Below, one piece after another: positions 23,711 through 32,015 of a stretch of DNA of 64,000 bases. The position numbers and the translations under genes were made by a program. Origin of the DNA: Arthrobacter horti (GTDB lineage Bacteria; Actinomycetota; Actinomycetes; Actinomycetales; Micrococcaceae). The notes under the pieces were generated by a model. The model saw nothing but the letters and a program-made list of their open reading frames with translations. It had not been told where the DNA came from and ran no database searches. Location: positions 223,672-287,671 of the forward strand of contig NZ_JAVALS010000003.1 in the NCBI RefSeq assembly GCF_030731045.1, written 5' to 3'. Every line of letters starts with the position of its first letter. Within the stretch, counting starts at the first letter, position 1.

Positions 23711-25117
23711 ATGCTCAATCTGGATCGCGACGTCGTGATCGTGGGCGCCGGCCCCTCTGGCCTGACTGCTGCCCGCCGACTCAAGAAGGCCGGCCTCAGC
23801 GTGGCCGTCCTGGAGGCACGTGACCGCGTGGGCGGCCGCACCTGGACCGACACCATCGACGGCGCCATGCTGGAGATCGGCGGCCAGTGGGTCTCCCCGG
23901 ACCAGACCGTCCTCATGGAGCTCCTGGACGAGCTCGGCCTCGAGATGTACTCCCGCTACCGCGAGGGCGAGTCCATCTACCTGGGCGCCGACGGCAAGCT
24001 CTCCCGCTACACCGGAGCCTCCTTCCCGGTGGGCCCGGAGACGGCCGCCGAGATGGACCGCCTGACGGCGATCATGGACGAGCTGGCCGCCGAGATCGGC
24101 GCCGAGGAGCCGTGGGCCCACTCCAAGTCCCGCGATCTGGACACCATCTCGTTCCACCACTGGCTGCGCCAGAACTCCTCCAACGAGGAGGCCTGCAACA
24201 ACATCGGTCTGTTCATCGCCGGCGGCATGCTGACCAAGCCCGCCCACGCCTTCTCCGCCCTGCAGGCCATCCTCATGGCCGCGTCCGCGGGTTCCTTCAC
24301 CAACCTCACGGATGAGGACTTCATCCTGGACAAGCGCGTGATCGGCGGCATGCAGCAGGTCTCCCTTCTCCAGGCCGCGGAGCTGGGCGAGGACGTCATC
24401 CTCGACTCCCCGGTCCGCACCATCAACTACACCGAGGACGGCCAGGGCGGCTACCGCGTCATCGCCGAATCCGACCGTGCAGTGGTCAACGCCCGCTTCG
24501 TCATCATGGCGGTCCCGCCGAACCTCTACAGCCGCGTGTCCTTCAACCCGCCGCTGCCCCGCCGCCAGCACCAGATGCACCAGCACCAGTCCCTGGGCCT
24601 GGTCATCAAGGTCCACGCCGTCTACGAGACCCCGTTCTGGCGTGACAACGGCCTGTCCGGCACCTGCTTCGGCGCCGACTCGATCGTCCAGGAGGTGTAC
24701 GACAACACCAACCACGGTGACTCCCGCGGCACCCTGGTGGGCTTCGTCTCCGACGAGAAGGCCGACGCCATGTTCGAGCTGAGCGAGGAGGAGCGCAAGG
24801 AGGCCATCCTGGGCGCCATCGCCGAGTACCTGGGCGAAGAGGCCAAGAACCCGTCCGTGTTCTACCTCTCTGACTGGGGCTCCGAGGAGTGGACCCGCGG
24901 CGCGTACGCCGCCAGCTACGACCTGGGTGGCCTGAGCCGCTACGGCAAGTCCCAGCACGACGCCGTGGGCCCGATCTACTGGTCCTCCTCCGACCTGGCG
25001 GCCGAGGGCTACCAGCACGTGGACGGCGCCGTCCGCATGGGTCAGAAGACCGCGGACCGCATCATCGCCGCGAACCAGGAACTGCGCCAGGCCGAGCCGG
25101 CCCTGAGCCAGGCCTGA
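23711..25117 (+). CDS. puo: Putrescine oxidase (flavin monoamine oxidase family)
   Basis: The product has 468 residues. The sequence closely follows the Micrococcus/Kocuria putrescine oxidase: FAD-binding VVIVGAGPSGLTAARRLKK, EARDRVGGRTWTDT, EIGGQWVSPDQ, and the C-terminal EEWTRGAYAASYDLGG and IYWSSSDLAAEGYQHVDGAVRMG that close the flavin site. The enzyme oxidises putrescine with O2 to 4-aminobutanal (cyclising to pyrroline), ammonia and H2O2 (EC 1.4.3.10), feeding GABA catabolism. GGAGG stands 6 bases before the ATG of MLNLDRDVV; upstream in-frame codons lie in the operator and are rejected. Codon use is strongly biased to C-ending codons, suggesting high expression. Regulation by the divergent TetR protein is expected. 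Confidence 0.93.
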   Translation: MLNLDRDVVIVGAGPSGLTAARRLKKAGLSVAVLEARDRVGGRTWTDTIDGAMLEIGGQWVSPDQTVLMELLDELGLEMYSRYREGESIYLGADGKLSRYTGASFPVGPETAAEMDRLTAIMDELAAEIGAEEPWAHSKSRDLDTISFHHWLRQNSSNEEACNNIGLFIAGGMLTKPAHAFSALQAILMAASAGSFTNLTDEDFILDKRVIGGMQQVSLLQAAELGEDVILDSPVRTINYTEDGQGGYRVIAESDRAVVNARFVIMAVPPNLYSRVSFNPPLPRRQHQMHQHQSLGLVIKVHAVYETPFWRDNGLSGTCFGADSIVQEVYDNTNHGDSRGTLVGFVSDEKADAMFELSEEERKEAILGAIAEYLGEEAKNPSVFYLSDWGSEEWTRGAYAASYDLGGLSRYGKSQHDAVGPIYWSSSDLAAEGYQHVDGAVRMGQKTADRIIAANQELRQAEPALSQA

Positions 25118-25130
25118 TCCCCCGCAGCTG

Positions 25131-25319
25131 AGGATCCCCGGCGCCGCCCGCCGCCGGGGATCCTTCTGAAACGCCTCCGGCCCTTCTTACCCTTTGTGGG
25201 GCCGGGGCACGCCTCGCAACAGGCACGCCCGCCGCACCGGAGCTGACTCCCCGGTGCGGCGCCGGTGTTTAAGGTGAGCGACGGCGGCGGCCGCCCCGCG
25301 CCGCCGTCGTCGCTCACCT
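25131..25319. terminator. Three consecutive hairpins between converging genes
   Basis: The hairpins are: (1) perfect 13-base arms 25131-25143/25152-25164, followed by TCTG; (2) 10-base arms 25231-25240/25251-25260; (3) an outer 11-base stem 25272-25282/25309-25319 with further GC pairing inside. They separate puo from the leftward serine hydrolase gene and probably terminate both. Confidence 0.8.
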
Positions 25320-25354
25320 CGCACGGTGGCCGGGAACGCCGCCCACCGTGCCGC

Positions 25355-26542
25355 TCAGAGCGCCGCGAGGTCTTCCCGCAGCGCCTGCACGACGGCGGTG
25401 GCCCGGCCGGCGTCGGGCACCATCCAGTTGGTGAGGTAACCGAAGCCGATGCCGTGCACCGGATCGGCGAAGCCGAGCTGCCCGCCGGCGCCGTAGTGGC
25501 CGAAGCCTGCCGGGCTCAGCAGGTCCTGGTCCAGGCCGGGCAGCTGGAAGCCGGCCGCGAAACGGTCAGCCCACGGCTCCGGGAAGCCCAGTTCCGGCCG
25601 GCCCTCGCTCACCGGCCGAAGCGCGTTCTCCAGGGCGCCGGTGCCGAGGAGGAGGGTTCCCCCGGTGTCCCGGACCGTGGCCGACCACAGGGCCGCCAGG
25701 GCGCGGGCCGTCGAGATGCCGCCCGCCGCGGGGAACTCGGCGGCGTGGAAGGAGCGGTCGTTGGCGCCCTCGGTCTCGGTCACCAGTTCCGGCGGCAGCG
25801 CCCCGCCCATTTGCGGGCCCTTCGCTGCGAAGGGGTTGGGGAGCTGCTGCATGGCCGCCACGCCCTGACGGTAGGCCTCGGACAGGCCGATGTGCGCCAC
25901 CCGGGTCTCCTCCGCGGCCGGCAGACCCAGCCACGCCTCGGCGGTGACGGGGGAGAAGACCTCCTGGAAGAGGGCGCCGGCGGTCCGGCCCGTGACCCGG
26001 CGGATGAGTTCGCCGCTGAGCCAGCCGTGCGTGATGGAGTGGTAGGCGAAGCCCGTGCCCGGTTCCCAGAGCGGCTCCTGCGCGGCCAGCAGGGCGGTCA
26101 TGAAGTCCCAGTCCAGCAGCTGCTCCCGGGTCAGTTCCTGCCGGACCGCGGACAGGCCCGCACGATGGCCGAGCGCCTCACGGACGGTCAGGCGGCCCTT
26201 GCCGTTGGCGGCGAACTCCGGCCAGTAGGACGCCAGCGGGGCGTCGTAGTCCACGAGGCCCTGTTCCACCAGTCGGGCGATGAGGACGGAGGCCAGGCCC
26301 TTGGTGCAGGAGAACATCACGGCGGCCGTCTCCTCCTCCCACGGCAGTGCGCTGCGAGCGTCCCGGGTCCCGCCCCAGAGGTCCACCACCTTCTCCCCGT
26401 CCCGGTACACCGAGACCGCGGCACCCATGTCCGGGGCGCCGTCGAACCCCTGAGCGAACGCCTGGCGCGTCCGTTCGAAGCCGCGGGTTGCGGTGCCGTG
26501 GACGGTGACGCCGCTGACGGAGGCGGACGGGGTCGTAGTCAT
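25355..26542 (-). CDS. Class C beta-lactamase-fold serine hydrolase (EstB-like esterase)
   Basis: This 395-residue cytosolic hydrolase of the beta-lactamase/PBP4* superfamily carries the SxxK nucleophile motif SCTK in VMFSCTKGLASV and the Tyr of YHSITHG as general base. Near the C-terminus it has FGHYGAGGQLGF, equivalent to the KTG-region motif. The absence of a signal peptide and the resemblance to EstB-type esterases point to ester hydrolysis rather than antibiotic inactivation. The natural substrate is unknown. AGGACC precedes the ATG. The gene is divergent from the small VOC gene. Confidence 0.88.
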   Translation of the reverse strand: MTTTPSASVSGVTVHGTATRGFERTRQAFAQGFDGAPDMGAAVSVYRDGEKVVDLWGGTRDARSALPWEEETAAVMFSCTKGLASVLIARLVEQGLVDYDAPLASYWPEFAANGKGRLTVREALGHRAGLSAVRQELTREQLLDWDFMTALLAAQEPLWEPGTGFAYHSITHGWLSGELIRRVTGRTAGALFQEVFSPVTAEAWLGLPAAEETRVAHIGLSEAYRQGVAAMQQLPNPFAAKGPQMGGALPPELVTETEGANDRSFHAAEFPAAGGISTARALAALWSATVRDTGGTLLLGTGALENALRPVSEGRPELGFPEPWADRFAAGFQLPGLDQDLLSPAGFGHYGAGGQLGFADPVHGIGFGYLTNWMVPDAGRATAVVQALREDLAAL

Positions 26543-26612
26543 GCGGGTCCTTCCGAGGTTCTGACGAGTGCTGGACCAGACGCTACACGGTCACTCTGTC
26601 TGAGAGCCCGCG

Positions 26613-26626
26613 TACCCTTGAATGCA
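26613..26626 (+). promoter_or_regulatory. -10 box placed for a leaderless transcript
   Basis: TACCCT (26613-26618) ends 7 bases before the ATG of the VOC gene at 26626, which itself has no Shine-Dalgarno. This is the spacing of leaderless actinobacterial mRNAs. Confidence 0.45.
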
Positions 26627-27003
26627 TGCGAGTGAAGATGTGCAGCATCCATGTGACCGATCCCGCCGCGGCCCATGCCGTCTACACGGAGAAGTTCGGC
26701 TTCGCTTCCCTGATGGCCATGCCGGAGGCGAACCTGTTCATCGTGCAGAACCCGTCCATCCCCGGTGGCCCCGGACTCCTCCTGGAGCCCAGCGACAACC
26801 CCATCGGTGAGGACTACCGTGCGCGTGTCTACGAGGCCGGGATGCCCGCGATCGTGCTCGGTGTGGACGATGTGGCCGCCGAAGCCGAGCGCCTGGCCGG
26901 GCTCGGCCTGCGCGTGGTCGGCGAGCCCGTGGTGCACCCGTCCGGGACGTTCGTGGACGTGGACGACTCCTGCGGCAACCTGATCCGTCTGCACCAGGAC
27001 TGA
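26626..27003 (+). CDS. Small VOC-fold protein
   Basis: The product is a 125-residue glyoxalase-fold protein: MRVKMCSIHVTDPAAAHAVYTEKFGF opens the first module and FVDVDDSCGNLIRLHQD closes the second. The YciI/YaeR-like length suggests a dimer. There is no Shine-Dalgarno site; a -10-like box sits just upstream. Its stop overlaps the start of the next gene by one base (TGATG), so the two are translationally coupled, an uncommon pairing of a VOC enzyme with an orphan LysR effector domain. The substrate is unknown. Confidence 0.85.
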   Translation: MRVKMCSIHVTDPAAAHAVYTEKFGFASLMAMPEANLFIVQNPSIPGGPGLLLEPSDNPIGEDYRARVYEAGMPAIVLGVDDVAAEAERLAGLGLRVVGEPVVHPSGTFVDVDDSCGNLIRLHQD

Positions 27004-27851
27004 TGAACCCGCCGCTGATGGACTCCCTGACCTTCCTGTACGTCCCCGGCGTCACCCCGGGGAAGTGGATCCGCCGCTGGGAGGAGCGCCTGCCCGACGT
27101 CGCGCTGGAGTTCCGCATGGTGGACGACGACGTCGCGGCCGCCCTCGACGCCCTTGACACGGGTGAGGCGCAGCTCGCCTTCCTCCGCGTCCCCGTGGGC
27201 ATGGCCGCCGCCTTGCGTGAGGGACGGTTCGTGATCCCCCTGTACGAGGAGCAGCAGGCCGTGGTGGCCGCCAAGGGCCACGAGATCCAGGCCTTCGAGG
27301 AGATCTCTCTTGAGGATCTGGAGGGCGAGACCTTCTTCGACAACTCGCCCGAGGGCCTGCGCGCCCTGGGTGGGCTCGAGATGGCCCTGGAGGTCGTGGC
27401 AAGTGGTGCCGGACTCCTGGTGCTGCCGATGCCCGCAGCCCGCCACGTGAACAATCCCGAAGTGGTGGCCCGCCCGCTGGAGGGTGCCGAGCCCACCGAG
27501 GTGGTGCTGGCCTGGCGCAAGGACGCCGATTCGGACCTGGTGCAGGAGTTCGTGGGCATCGTCCGGGGGCGCAAGGCCGACTCGGGACGCCAGCCGTCCG
27601 TGAACAAGGAGCAGCAGGAGAACGCCGCCAAGGCCCGGAAGTCCCGGAGCGCGACGGCCGGGGCATTCGGCGCGGCCAAGGCCGGTTCCAAGGGTGCGGG
27701 CCCCAAGGGCGGCGCCCAGGGCGGCGCCCAGAAGGGCCGGTCCGGCGGGAAGCCGGGTACAGGGAAGCCTGGCACGGCCAAGCCGGGCGGCGGCAAAGGT
27801 TCCGGCCGGGGCCGCGGCAAGCCGCCGTCGTCGGGCCGCAAGGGCCGCTGA
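27003..27851 (+). CDS. Orphan LysR-type substrate-binding domain with long basic, disordered tail
   Basis: The product has 282 residues. Residues 1-180 match the effector-binding (periplasmic-binding-protein-like) domain of LysR regulators: MDSLTFLYVPGVTPGKW, LAFLRVP, FVIPLYEEQQAVVAAKGH, ASGAGLLVLPMPAARHV. The helix-turn-helix that should precede it is missing; the ATG overlaps the previous stop, so it has not merely been missed. Residues 195-282 are low-complexity Gly/Lys/Arg/Ala/Pro (KGGAQGGAQKGRSGGKPG), strongly basic and probably unstructured, suited to binding nucleic acid. It may be a non-classical regulator or ligand sensor. The family recurs in Micrococcaceae as I recall, without a known role. 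Confidence 0.8.
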   Translation: MNPPLMDSLTFLYVPGVTPGKWIRRWEERLPDVALEFRMVDDDVAAALDALDTGEAQLAFLRVPVGMAAALREGRFVIPLYEEQQAVVAAKGHEIQAFEEISLEDLEGETFFDNSPEGLRALGGLEMALEVVASGAGLLVLPMPAARHVNNPEVVARPLEGAEPTEVVLAWRKDADSDLVQEFVGIVRGRKADSGRQPSVNKEQQENAAKARKSRSATAGAFGAAKAGSKGAGPKGGAQGGAQKGRSGGKPGTGKPGTAKPGGGKGSGRGRGKPPSSGRKGR

Positions 27852-27878
27852 GGCACCCCACCACAAGACACCTTAAAT

Positions 27879-27949
27879 GCCGAGGCCGCTGGTATCGGTC
27901 GAAAACGCTTGTTCACTCAGCGTTCTCGACCGAAACCAGCGGCCTCGGC
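27879..27949. terminator. 71-bp long-stem palindrome between converging genes
   Basis: Arms 27879-27908 and 27920-27949 (30 bases each, 28 matching) enclose an 11-base loop. The stem is far longer than a terminator needs. It separates the LysR-like gene from the leftward permease. Confidence 0.85.
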
Positions 27950-27962
27950 GGTGCAGGCGGGA

Positions 27963-29447
27963 TCAGACGCCCGCGGGGACCTTCTCCTCCTCGGTGGCGT
28001 CCTCGAGGACGGCCTCCTCGGCGCGCTTCTTCCGGCCCTTGCCGTAGCGGAAGTGGAAGAACACGTAGCAGGCCACCGTGAACGGGACACCGATGTAGAG
28101 GGCCGCGACCTGGGTGGGGTCGAAGGCGATGCCGATCATCGAGCCCAGGCAGGCTGCGAACGCCAGGATCGGGACCACGGGGAAGAACGGCGCCTTGTAC
28201 GGCAACGTGGACACGTCCCCGCCGTTGCGGACGAACGCCCTGCGGTGGAAGAAGTGCGCGGCCGCAATGGACATCCACACGGCGACGGTGGCGAACGCCG
28301 CGATCGAGATCAGGACCAGGTACACCGTGGTGGGCGCGATGACGCTGCTGACCAGCGACGCCAGGCCGCCCAGGAGGCTCACCACGAGCGCCACCATGGG
28401 GATGCCCCGCTTGGTCAGCTTGGCGAACGACTTGGGCGCGTGGCCCTGGTCCGCCAGGGAGAACAGCATGCGGGCGCAGGAGTACAGGCCGCTGTTGCCG
28501 GCGGAGAGCAGCGCGGTGATGACCACGAAGTTCATGATGTCCGCGGCGTACGGGATGCCGAGCTCGGAGAACACCGTGACGAAGGGGCTCTCGTCCAGGC
28601 CGGCCTTGTCATACGGGATGGTGGCGGCGATGACCATGATGGCACCGATGAAGAAGATCACCAGGCGCAGGACCGTGGTGCGCATGGCGCGGGGGATGCT
28701 GCGGATGGGATCGGCCGTCTCACCGGCGGCGACGCCGATCAGCTCGGAACCGGAGAATGCGAACAGCACGGCCAGGACGGTGACCATCACGCCGGTGAAA
28801 CCGTTGGGGAACAGGCCCTGGGCGGTGCTGAAGTTCTCGAACAGGTGCGGGTAGTGGCCCTGCGCGGCGGGGTGGAAGCCCAGCAGAGCGGCGCCGCCCA
28901 GGATGATGAGGCCGACGACGGCGGCGACCTTGATCATGGCGAACCAGAACTCGCTCTCACCGAACACGCGGGAGGAGATGGCGTTCATGGTGAACAGCAC
29001 GGCGCCGAACACCAGGCAGAAGATCCACACCGGGACTTCCGGGAACCAGCGCTGCATCATGACGCCGGCTGCCGTGAACTCGGAACCGATGGCGACGGCC
29101 CAGGTCAGCCAGTAGAGCCAGGCCGTGGTGAAGCCCGTGGCCGGGCCCATGGTCCGGGCCGCGTAGATGTGGAACGCGCCGGAGACCGGGTAGGCGATGG
29201 CCAGCTCGCTGAGGCACGCCATCACGAGATAGACGACGACGGCGCCGATCAGGTAGGCGATCACGGCACCGAGCGGGCCGGCCTGGGAGATCGTGTAGCC
29301 GGAGCTGACGAACAGACCGGATCCGATCACGCCGCCCAGGCCGATCATGACCAGGTGGCGGGTGTCCATGGACCGCCGGAGACCCTGCTGGACGACGATG
29401 CCGGGGGTATCCGAAGGGCCGGATTCGGGGAGCGGGGCAGCGCTCAT
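27963..29447 (-). CDS. APC-family amino acid permease
   Basis: The 494-residue product has 12 predicted membrane helices of the amino acid-polyamine-organocation superfamily (AAT subfamily, like proline-specific or aromatic/GABA permeases). The first helix carries MIGLGGVIGSGLFVSSGY, the Gly-rich substrate/Na site. The segment AFSGSELIGVAAGETADPIRSIPRAMR is the conserved GxE/ADP loop of AAT transporters. The substrate is not predictable. The start is the ATG of MSAAPLPESG, with GGAGG 5 bases upstream; a longer in-frame extension is rejected. The cytoplasmic C-terminus is acidic (EEAVLEDATEEEKV). Confidence 0.9.
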   Translation of the reverse strand: MSAAPLPESGPSDTPGIVVQQGLRRSMDTRHLVMIGLGGVIGSGLFVSSGYTISQAGPLGAVIAYLIGAVVVYLVMACLSELAIAYPVSGAFHIYAARTMGPATGFTTAWLYWLTWAVAIGSEFTAAGVMMQRWFPEVPVWIFCLVFGAVLFTMNAISSRVFGESEFWFAMIKVAAVVGLIILGGAALLGFHPAAQGHYPHLFENFSTAQGLFPNGFTGVMVTVLAVLFAFSGSELIGVAAGETADPIRSIPRAMRTTVLRLVIFFIGAIMVIAATIPYDKAGLDESPFVTVFSELGIPYAADIMNFVVITALLSAGNSGLYSCARMLFSLADQGHAPKSFAKLTKRGIPMVALVVSLLGGLASLVSSVIAPTTVYLVLISIAAFATVAVWMSIAAAHFFHRRAFVRNGGDVSTLPYKAPFFPVVPILAFAACLGSMIGIAFDPTQVAALYIGVPFTVACYVFFHFRYGKGRKKRAEEAVLEDATEEEKVPAGV

Positions 29448-29862
29448 GGATCCTCCGTGAGGTAGTGCTGAAGGGGGACGCGGGCATGCTGAAAGAACCG
29501 GCACAGACCGGGTTCGGCAGGGGAGTGCGATCTTCAGAGTAAAGGTGAGGTGATCGCGGGGACGATGTTGGTGATCAAGCTAACACCGGGCGGCGTGGCA
29601 CCTGTTGCGTTCGGCACAGCGGTTAAAGATCCTCACCGATGGGCCCTGAAGCGGTGCCGCGAGCAACAGTAGAGCTGATGCTCAGCTTCGGGCGGATGAA
29701 GCATTTCTGGTGGAACCTGCTAGAGTGCCCTGCGCCTCTCGCCGCTGAAACAGTGGGTTTCCGCTGAAACAGTGGTTTAAACCAACTGTCTCAGCGGAAA
29801 CCCACTGTTTCAGCGAATGGGGTGCGCACGCGATGGCCGGGGCGGCCTTGGCCTCCGTGGTC
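29448..29862. other. 415-bp gene-free region upstream of the permease
   Basis: It contains the presumed permease promoter and, at 29743-29815, a member of the dispersed palindrome family. No open frame with a ribosome site was found. The sequence TTCAGAGTAAAGGTGAGG near 29534 is not preceded by recognisable promoter boxes. Confidence 0.6.
29743..29815. repeat. Dispersed palindromic repeat, copy 1
   Basis: Left arm 29743-29778 and right arm 29779-29815 pair with one mismatch and one bulge. Each arm contains two tandem copies of CGCTGAAACAGTGG-TTT (one with an extra G), so the element is four copies of a ~18-mer arranged ++--, centred on GGTTTAAACC. It matches the elements at 42.9 and 48.3 kb. 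Confidence 0.92.
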
Positions 29863-30972
29863 CTACTCCGGGTGGACCGCCCGGTACCGCTCGATCTGCT
29901 TCAGGCGCCGGCCGAGGGAATCGCGGCGCGGGTGCGGCGTGGTCTCCGGATCCTCCGCCGTGAGTTCCACATGCTGCCGGCCGTACTTCCACAGGAGAAG
30001 GTCGTCCAGGAGGCGGTCCGGTCCGGGGGAGTAGCGGTGGTCCAGGGCGTCGCGGACCAGGCGGATCCGCTCGGGGCTCAGAAGCTCCGCCATCTCAATG
30101 GTCCGGGTCAGCCCGTGTGCGTTCAGCAGCTCGGCGGCCCAGCCCCAGTCGTCGTCGACCTTCCGGTCCACATGCGGCAGGAGGGTCTGCCAGACCCGCC
30201 GCACCCGGTCCGGGCTCAGCGGCACCGCGCCGTTGCCCTCCTCGTCCCAGTAGCTGCGGACCTCCTGGTAGCTCTCCTGCAGATCGGAGAAGGCGCCCTC
30301 CACGGTCTCCAGCATGGCCGCCGTCGCGGTGAACTGGCGGTCGAAGTGCGGCGTCCAGGCACGCGGGTCGTCCGTCTTGAAGCGGATGTCGTGCTCGATC
30401 TCGCTCCAGGCGTGCGCGAACACCGTGCGGATCTGGCACTCGAAGAAGTAGCTGCCGTTTGGCGGGATCTCCGGATTGAAGAGGTGCTGGTACTCCTTGA
30501 CCACGTCGTTCTGGATGGTCCGCAGGATGAGGTGGCGGCTCGAATAGCCGTACGTGCCGGACTCGATGGAGCCGATGTCCTTCTCCCGGTCACCCCGGCA
30601 GTCGAACGTCTGGCGCTGCTTCTTGATCACATTGGCCACCGTGGCGTTGTCCGCCGGGAGCTTGGTGATGACCCGGATGCCCACCATGTCATTGAGGGTG
30701 CGGAACGGGTCCGGGAACTTCAGGGCCGGCCGGCCCCCGGGCTCCAGCGGTGCCTCCAGCCGGGAGATCTTCTCCCGGAAGGAGTCCACGGTCTTGGTCC
30801 GGCCCGTGACGAACAGCGGCGTCACCTCGGAGGCCTTCAGCATTCCGCGCAGCGTGAGCAGAACGTCCTGCGTCACGAGCTTCAGCGAGGGGCGGACCTT
30901 CCGGTAGAGGTCCACGTGTTCCTGCACGAGCGCGCGCTGGTCTTCGTCAAGCCGGTCCCAATTGCTTGCCAT
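29863..30972 (-). CDS. RelA/SpoT-domain protein (small alarmone synthetase-like)
   Basis: The product has 369 residues. The central region carries the synthetase-type motifs of the RelA_SpoT family: VTGRTKTVDSFREKI (substrate-binding Arg/Lys), DMVGIRVIT, ESGTYGYSSRHLIL and the signature ECQIRTVFAHAWSEIEHDIRFK. There is no HD hydrolase domain and no TGS/ACT regulatory domain, so it is not the main Rel enzyme but resembles monofunctional (p)ppGpp synthetases with an extra ~150-residue C-terminal helical region. Whether it makes (p)ppGpp or another alarmone is unknown. The start MASNWDRL fits the family; two upstream in-frame Met codons have no better ribosome site. Confidence 0.83.
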   Translation of the reverse strand: MASNWDRLDEDQRALVQEHVDLYRKVRPSLKLVTQDVLLTLRGMLKASEVTPLFVTGRTKTVDSFREKISRLEAPLEPGGRPALKFPDPFRTLNDMVGIRVITKLPADNATVANVIKKQRQTFDCRGDREKDIGSIESGTYGYSSRHLILRTIQNDVVKEYQHLFNPEIPPNGSYFFECQIRTVFAHAWSEIEHDIRFKTDDPRAWTPHFDRQFTATAAMLETVEGAFSDLQESYQEVRSYWDEEGNGAVPLSPDRVRRVWQTLLPHVDRKVDDDWGWAAELLNAHGLTRTIEMAELLSPERIRLVRDALDHRYSPGPDRLLDDLLLWKYGRQHVELTAEDPETTPHPRRDSLGRRLKQIERYRAVHPE

Positions 30973-31073
30973 GGACTCAACCCTATCCCTCGGGCCTGAC
31001 ATCGATCCCGGCGGCGTCACGCAGTGCCACGGAGCCGTCGCCTGCTTCCGCGGACTGGCACGTGTTAGCTAGC

Positions 31074-32015
31074 ATGAAGGACATGCTCACCGTCATCGGA
31101 GAAGCCCTGGTGGACGTGGTCCACAGCGGCGCCGGAACCTCGTCCCACGTGGGCGGAAGCCCCCTGAATGTGGCCGTCGGCCTGGCCCGTCTGGACCACC
31201 CCGTGCAGTTCCTGGGCCGGTACGGGCACGACGAGTACGGGGATGCCATCGCGGCCCACCTCAGGGCCTCCTCCGTCATGGTTCCGCTCCCGCCCGACGA
31301 ACTGCCCAGCAGCATCGCCACGGCCACCCTGGACGAGAACGGCGCGGCGAGCTACGACTTCGACCTCGTGTGGCAGCTGCCCGGCCTGGTGGACCGGCTC
31401 CCCATGGTCCTGCAGGGCGGCACTCTGCTGCACACGGGCTCCATCGCCACCGTCCTGGAGCCGGGCGCCGTGGACGTGCTCGCCGCCGTCGAGCACGCAC
31501 GACCCGGCGTGACCATCAGCTTCGACCCCAATTGCCGCCCCAGCCTGACCCCGGATGTGGACGCGGTCCGCACTCAGGTGGAGCGGTTCGTAGTGCTTGC
31601 GGACGTGGTCAAGGCCTCCGATGAGGACCTGGAATGGCTCTACCCCGGCGTGGACGTCAAGGACTCCGCGCGGCGGTGGCTGAGCCTGGGCGGGGAAAAC
31701 GGGCCGGCGTTCGTGGTGGTCACACGCGGTGCGGACGGCCCGTGGGGCGTGGCCGCCGCCGGCGAGGTGGAGGTCCCGGCTCCGCGCGTCGACGTGGTGG
31801 ACACGGTGGGCGCGGGCGATTCGTTCATGGCGGCGCTGCTCTCCGGCGTGGTCGATGCGGGGTACGACGGCGTGCTGCACCGGGAGCGCCTGCACCGGAT
31901 CACCCTGGAGGAACTGACGTCACTCCTGGCGGCTTCCGCGCGCGCCGCGGCCATCACGGTGTCCCGCGCGGGCGCCAACCCGCCCAGCCGGAAGGAACTC
32001 GCCGCGAGGGCCTAG
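31074..32015 (+). CDS. PfkB-family carbohydrate kinase (fructokinase-like)
   Basis: This 313-residue ribokinase-fold sugar kinase has the N-terminal signature TVIGEALVDVV, the GGSPLNVAVGLARL sugar site and C-terminal VDVVDTVGAGDSFMAALL, with the catalytic Asp in GAGDSF and the anion hole. The family phosphorylates fructose, ribose or related sugars with ATP; fructokinase is most likely from overall similarity. The ATG at 31074 is taken; an ATG three codons later would have AAGGA only 2 bases away. The last four bases overlap the stop of lhgO on the other strand, so there is no terminator between these converging genes. Confidence 0.87.
   Translation: MKDMLTVIGEALVDVVHSGAGTSSHVGGSPLNVAVGLARLDHPVQFLGRYGHDEYGDAIAAHLRASSVMVPLPPDELPSSIATATLDENGAASYDFDLVWQLPGLVDRLPMVLQGGTLLHTGSIATVLEPGAVDVLAAVEHARPGVTISFDPNCRPSLTPDVDAVRTQVERFVVLADVVKASDEDLEWLYPGVDVKDSARRWLSLGGENGPAFVVVTRGADGPWGVAAAGEVEVPAPRVDVVDTVGAGDSFMAALLSGVVDAGYDGVLHRERLHRITLEELTSLLAASARAAAITVSRAGANPPSRKELAARA

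Noticed and set aside
25355..26542. Antibiotic-resistance beta-lactamase
   Set aside because: It has no signal peptide, and its SCTK/YHS arrangement and length match EstB-like esterases better than secreted beta-lactamases.
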